Source: Adineta vaga
Lineage: Eukaryota; Rotifera
Direction of reading: 5' to 3'
NCBI GenBank assembly: GCA_021613535.1
Contig: CP075492.1
Location: 7,068,001-7,132,000, forward strand
Length of the DNA stretch: 64,000 nucleotides
Within the stretch, counting starts at the first letter, position 1; each line of letters begins with the position of its first letter. Shown piece by piece: positions 59,668 to 64,000 of this stretch. The notes beneath the pieces are model-generated. The model was not told where the DNA came from. It saw nothing but the letters and a program-made list of their open reading frames with translations, and did not search any database. Made by a program: the position numbers and the translations under genes.

Positions 59668-62244
59668 ATTATTGTTGTTTTTGTTATGGTACTTGTTACA
59701 GGCGACACCTATCTCTTCATATTCTAGTCTTCTCTTTCTTTTCCTTGATCTCGTCTTTCATCTTTCTCTCGACCTAGATCTTTTCTTTTGATGATGTCAT
59801 CTATTTCTTCTCTTTATTCGTGATATATGGGCATTCACTTTTCTTTGTGTGATTATATATATATACATGCTTTTCTTAGTAAAGTGTTAGAGAAGAGAGT
59901 GCATGCGTGTAATTAAGAACTAAACAAAGCATAGAATTCACCTTCTCATTTTATAAAGTAAATATGATACAATGAATGTTAGAATCTATTTCAATATATT
60001 CATTCTTTTATTCACACGAATGTTTGATGATATTTTCGAATTTATTAAGAACATTTGCAACAGGCGATGGTTTATATCATGTATTGGCACAATTCCACCA
60101 GCCAAAGAAAAGACGAACGAGATTTGAATAGGAAATGATGACAAAAAACATTGAGAAATTCATTTTAGTTTTCTAAAAAAACGTGACAATTTAATCAACC
60201 GTTTTCTTATGTTAAAAATTGCCATATATACAGTAAAATAACTAATATGTTCTCAGTTCATTATTTAAGTTTGAACACTCGATATTCTCATTATTCGTTG
60301 TCAAAATAGCTCTTCAACTGTTTCTGAAACATTGAAGATCATTTAAATTGTACAGACATACATTTCTAGGATTTCAAAATTTTACTTACACTATTTTGTC
60401 AAACGTATGATATTTATATGCATGCCTATTAAGCAATTTTCCTTTTATTATTATAGATTATTTTTTATCTTATACCTATGATAAGCAAACACAAAAATTT
60501 TCTTTTTTTTCTAATACAAGATTTTGATTGCTTGTATACAGATAACTTATTAACTTTAGCACAATTAATTCGTGTACTTTCTCGCGTAAAATTGTGTGTC
60601 ACTCGTTCTAAACATTCATGTGTAATATAAAGATTGACATTTTTTGATAGATGCGTCTTCGTATCAGTGAGAAATTGTTCTATATAATCATCATGAACAT
60701 ACGTAGGATATCTTAGCGACGGATTCGACTTTTTCCAGGATTTATTCGTTTTGTTATGCGTTCCAACTGAGATCTCACTCGTTCCAAGTAGAACTCGATG
60801 AGCTCTATCGATTCCAAAAAAGAAAAATTCAAAAACTCACTTTCTTACCCCCAAAAAAACCCCAAAACTGCGAAAAAACAGCAAAAAAACGTCGAATTTC
60901 GAGAAAATCCGTGGACGATTCGCCTTGAGACCTATTCCAAGAATTAAAACAATGATTCCAGATGTAACTCGATGAGCCCTATCGATTCCAATCATCAGAT
61001 TTCCGATAGGTCACTTCCTTGATTTCCAAAAACCTGAAAAACCACCCAAATTTGCTGAAAACCCTAGAAAAACCTCTGGCGATTCGCCGGGAGATCAGCT
61101 AAGAAGATTATGACAATGGTTCCAGATGTAACTCGATGAGATCTATCGATTTCACACTTGATTAAGGAATTTTGAACATTTGATTGCCAAGAACCAGATT
61201 AATCACTGTATTCACAGTATATTAGGGTTTCTAACGAAAATCTGAAACAAAACGTATGTGTACATTTTAGTTTTGTGAGCAAGGCGACATGTACATTTTG
61301 TTTTTGTAAGCGAAATATATCAGTGTACATATGCACACATGAAATTTAATTTGATGTAGAAAACGAAAAATAATAGATTGTCTATGTTTTTCTTTTGAAA
61401 ATGAATGACACGGTACTAGATGAACGAATAAACAACAAATGCATGTAGAGGTATCTATCGGACATACATATATACTTCAACGCAATGTGAAGAAGTAACA
61501 TAATAGGAGAACGTTCAAGTTTTCCTTTCATAAAAATATCAATCGGTACTAAATAAACGATAAACAAAAAATAACTCCCGTTTAATGCATTTAAAAGGAT
61601 ATTTCATATGAGAATACAGCATCTGATCACAGAAAGGCAAAAATGGTTCTCTACTGTTTCACCAAAATGAAAACAATAAAATGCAATTCATCGTGATTAT
61701 CTTCATGTTGGTCACTATGCATGTCAATATGATCCGAACAAAGCCAAATTGAATCTGTTGTAATTATTAATTTTACGATAAGTTCAGCCCATAAAGAGGA
61801 TTAAATATCATAATCAATATTTAGTCACCATGAGTTTTTTCAAGTTGATCGGCACGATCTCCTAGACAAGTCATGCAGCGACTATTTGTTGAACAGAGAT
61901 TAACGACCAGATAGTTTTCTTTTTTTCGTTAGAAGTAGATATCTTTTCGTAGCAATGAATAAAAGAACGATGAAATCAAAATACTTTTGTTGATGCAGAT
62001 TCAGTTTCAAATGGTATGTATCTTATTAATGAAATTTGTTCCGAATACAAACAATTATTTATACACGATGTATATCTACTCTACCTACTCACAGGATTGG
62101 ATGAGTAGTACAATAAAAATTCAATTGTTCGTGGCAACCTTATACGTGACTATCGGTTCTTGGTCGAATTCGAATGAGATCAGAAATATTTCAGAAAGAA
62201 GGAGGAAAAATTGCATTGTCAATGTGTGTCCGAAGAATGTAATC
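59668..62244. other. 2.6-kb gene-poor region with a tandem repeat
   Basis: No credible exon on either strand. It contains the 160-175-bp degenerate tandem repeat at about 60740-61152 and is otherwise AT-rich. Confidence 0.55.
60740..61152. repeat. degenerate tandem repeat, three copies, period about 165-174 bp
   Basis: A 35-bp landmark (TTCCA..TAACTCGATGAG..CTATCGATT) recurs at about 60781, 60954 and 61118. A second landmark (GACGATTCGCC / GGCGATTCGCC) recurs at about 60914 and 61078. Copies are diverged and AC/CAAAA-rich between landmarks. Confidence 0.75.
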
Positions 62245-63035
62245 TGTTAACTTGAGAAAACAGTAATTGGCACCACTAAGTTTTTCAGTAATATCACAAA
62301 ATGCTGTCTGAATTTTTTGATGTGGTAATAAAGGCAGGGATAATACGTTTGCTATTTGGCGATGTGCTTCATTACCCTCGGAATATGCGATTACACCTTT
62401 CTTTTTTTATTTGTCGCCAAATATTTTGGTCAAAATAGAATTGACGTCCTTTTATATTTGCTCTTATAATAGTTTTTCAAAAATACATTTTAAATCATCA
62501 TCTTGAAATCGATTAATATTGATTGTGGAGCTAGAAAGATTTGATTATTTGAGCATAAACAATCAACTCAGCCAAAAGCCATGATACTATCAATGTTTTT
62601 GTAGGGAAAGCAGCATGAACAATAGGTTTCATGCTGAAATCATCCCATATATGTATGCTATAACTTTGGTAGAATAATCGAGGAGCAGTTCTAAAGCTTC
62701 CATTGCAATTTCAGTGTTGATTTGATTCAAGTACTTGAAGACTAATAAGCGAAGAAAACCCAAATATTGATCGAACGCGTTATCACAGAATAAGAAACTT
62801 TTATCTGTTGAAGTTCGACCAAGTGAGTAAGGCACCACGATCGCAGATAATGTCTTCGAAATTCCTGGTTATATCGACGAGCGATATTCATATAAAGAAG
62901 ATTTCACACGATCAAATACAAAAATTGTACCGGCATTGTCATTGTCACGTCTGAATTTTTTCGCTTGTTTATCGTATAACATAGAAACTGGTGCTGCTTG
63001 TTCTTTATCGATTCTTTGTTTGAAAGATTAAACAC
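62245..63035 (-). pseudogene. decayed transposase-like relic (possibly MULE/FLYWCH type)
   Basis: Coding-like pieces in one strand and one order: FKQRIDKEQAAPVSMLYDKQ with FDRVKSSLYEYRSS (about 63035-62880), then STDKSFLFCDNAFDQYLGFLRLLVF with a continuation to IYGMISA (62838-62629), then EGNEAHRQIANVLSLPLLPH (about 62400-62260). The first piece (IP/AP..YD....V.SSLY..R) and the last (LPLLP) recall the flanks of MULE transposases abundant in rotifers. Stops and frame changes separate them, and the central catalytic part is gone. The family call is tentative. Confidence 0.35.
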
Positions 63036-63373
63036 GTTCATATCTACTCAATAAATAAAAGAAGAAATCGCTAGATATATTCAAATCAGCATACAGAAAC
63101 TTACAACAAACGAATACTAAAACAGCCATTAATCGATAAAAACAACTTGGAAAGTACTTGATAACAAATATCATATTTTTTAAATCATATTTCTCTAAAT
63201 AATATGTTATTTTAATTATTGCGACACACTATATCCAATAAAGTATTACTCATTTAATCAAAACGAAACGCACAATTTCAACTAATCACATTCTATATTC
63301 CATTCATCCCTATGATCAATAAACGAATATAAATGAAAAGAATTTCTAAATAGTCACCCAGAAATAGTATATC

Positions 63374-63801
63374 GGGGGGAAAAGCGGATCCTCATAGATC
63401 CTAGGATCCAGAAGGAACCATGATATCCAAGAGGATGCAGTACGATTCACAAGGATCTCCTAGCATCCATCAAAATCTGGTAGGAGCTATCAAGATCCAT
63501 AAAGAGCTAATTCACTCGAATTTGTTTTTCAACTAAATATTTGAATTAACTATAGAGTTATCGATGGTAAACACAAAGTAAAGGAGAGATGATAAAAATT
63601 GAATGAATTTCACTAGATTTAGATATTTTATCCAATAAATTCTAGGGAGAGAAAAGCAAACTATGAATCCCATAAAGTTTTCGGATCTTTATAAACTCTC
63701 ATGGATTTTCACAACTCGTAGGATCCGTGAGGATCCATGCGGAGCTGTAACGATCCAAAAATCTTGGAGGATTCAGGGATCCAGGATCCGCTCTTCTCCC
63801 C
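63374..63801. mobile_element. 428-bp GGATCC-rich element with inverted ends
   Basis: The ends match as inverted repeats: left GGGGGGAAAAGCGGATCCT, right complement GGGGAGAAGAGCGGATCCT. The outer 130 and 110 bp are filled with GGATC/GGATCC words; the middle (63510-63670) is AT-rich like the surroundings. No ORF of note. A nonautonomous DNA element is likely, perhaps of the same kind as the one at 36069. Confidence 0.55.
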
Positions 63802-64000
63802 TTCTACTAAGTATAATTTTTTACTCAGAAAAAGTTAAGTCGTCATACTCATTGTGATTATATCCTTTTTATTTCTTATATAATATCATATATAAAACTC
63901 TTCAACATTCCGATACAACACTCTTTTTTTTCCACATTTCTCAATTTGAATAAAAATAAGTTTTATGTCAATTTTTCTTCATTTATAATTATTCCATATT

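Noticed and set aside
63663-63857. 64-codon + strand ORF
   Set aside because: Lies across the GGATCC-rich element; the reading is a by-product of its repeated words.

Overview
The window looks like a bdelloid rotifer nuclear contig (Adineta/Rotaria type). It is AT-rich, and most introns are tiny (about 40-80 nt, GT-AG). Conserved animal genes are packed closely. Between them lie rotifer-type families (F-box proteins, ADP-ribosyltransferase/TPR proteins, divergent GPCRs), an intronless microbial-type glycoside hydrolase, and short TGTGGG-like motifs matching the bdelloid telomere repeat as I recall it. Gene identities come from reading translated exons and motifs by eye; no database search was run.

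0-18.5 kb is a conserved housekeeping block. A secreted Xaa-Pro aminopeptidase lies on the + strand. A long head-to-tail run on the - strand follows: USB1, a PIGBOS1-like microprotein, a one-TM microprotein, NLE1, XPR1, PIGU, SRXN1, POP7 and a PP2C-like protein. CUL1 is divergent from USB1. Several - strand genes are 30-80 nt apart and have a polypyrimidine-AG acceptor at or just before the ATG with no upstream exon, as expected for spliced-leader trans-splicing of polycistronic transcripts.

19-36.5 kb is an accessory block. It holds a decayed RBR zinc-finger gene, a GH3 beta-glucosidase, an intronless orphan gene, a mucin-like type II membrane protein, an ART-TPR gene broken at an A17-CC-T11 tract, TGTGGG-like arrays in head-to-head orientation, an F-box gene, a GPCR, a frameshifted fragment of the ART-TPR N-terminal domain, and a membrane-protein locus carrying a 118-bp palindromic insertion. 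This mix resembles bdelloid subtelomeric DNA.

36.5-39.3 kb has no recognisable gene. 39-53 kb returns to ordinary genes: a glycosyltransferase-like protein, a class A GPCR, SLC25A51, a secreted Cys-rich protein, a KLF10/11-like factor, a PAR-type bZIP and a Tudor protein. From 52.5 to 58.6 kb is a full ABCA-type transporter with two nucleotide-binding domains. The last 5 kb is gene-poor, with an Asn-rich low-complexity ORF, a tandem repeat, a decayed MULE-like transposase and a 428-bp GGATCC-rich palindromic element.
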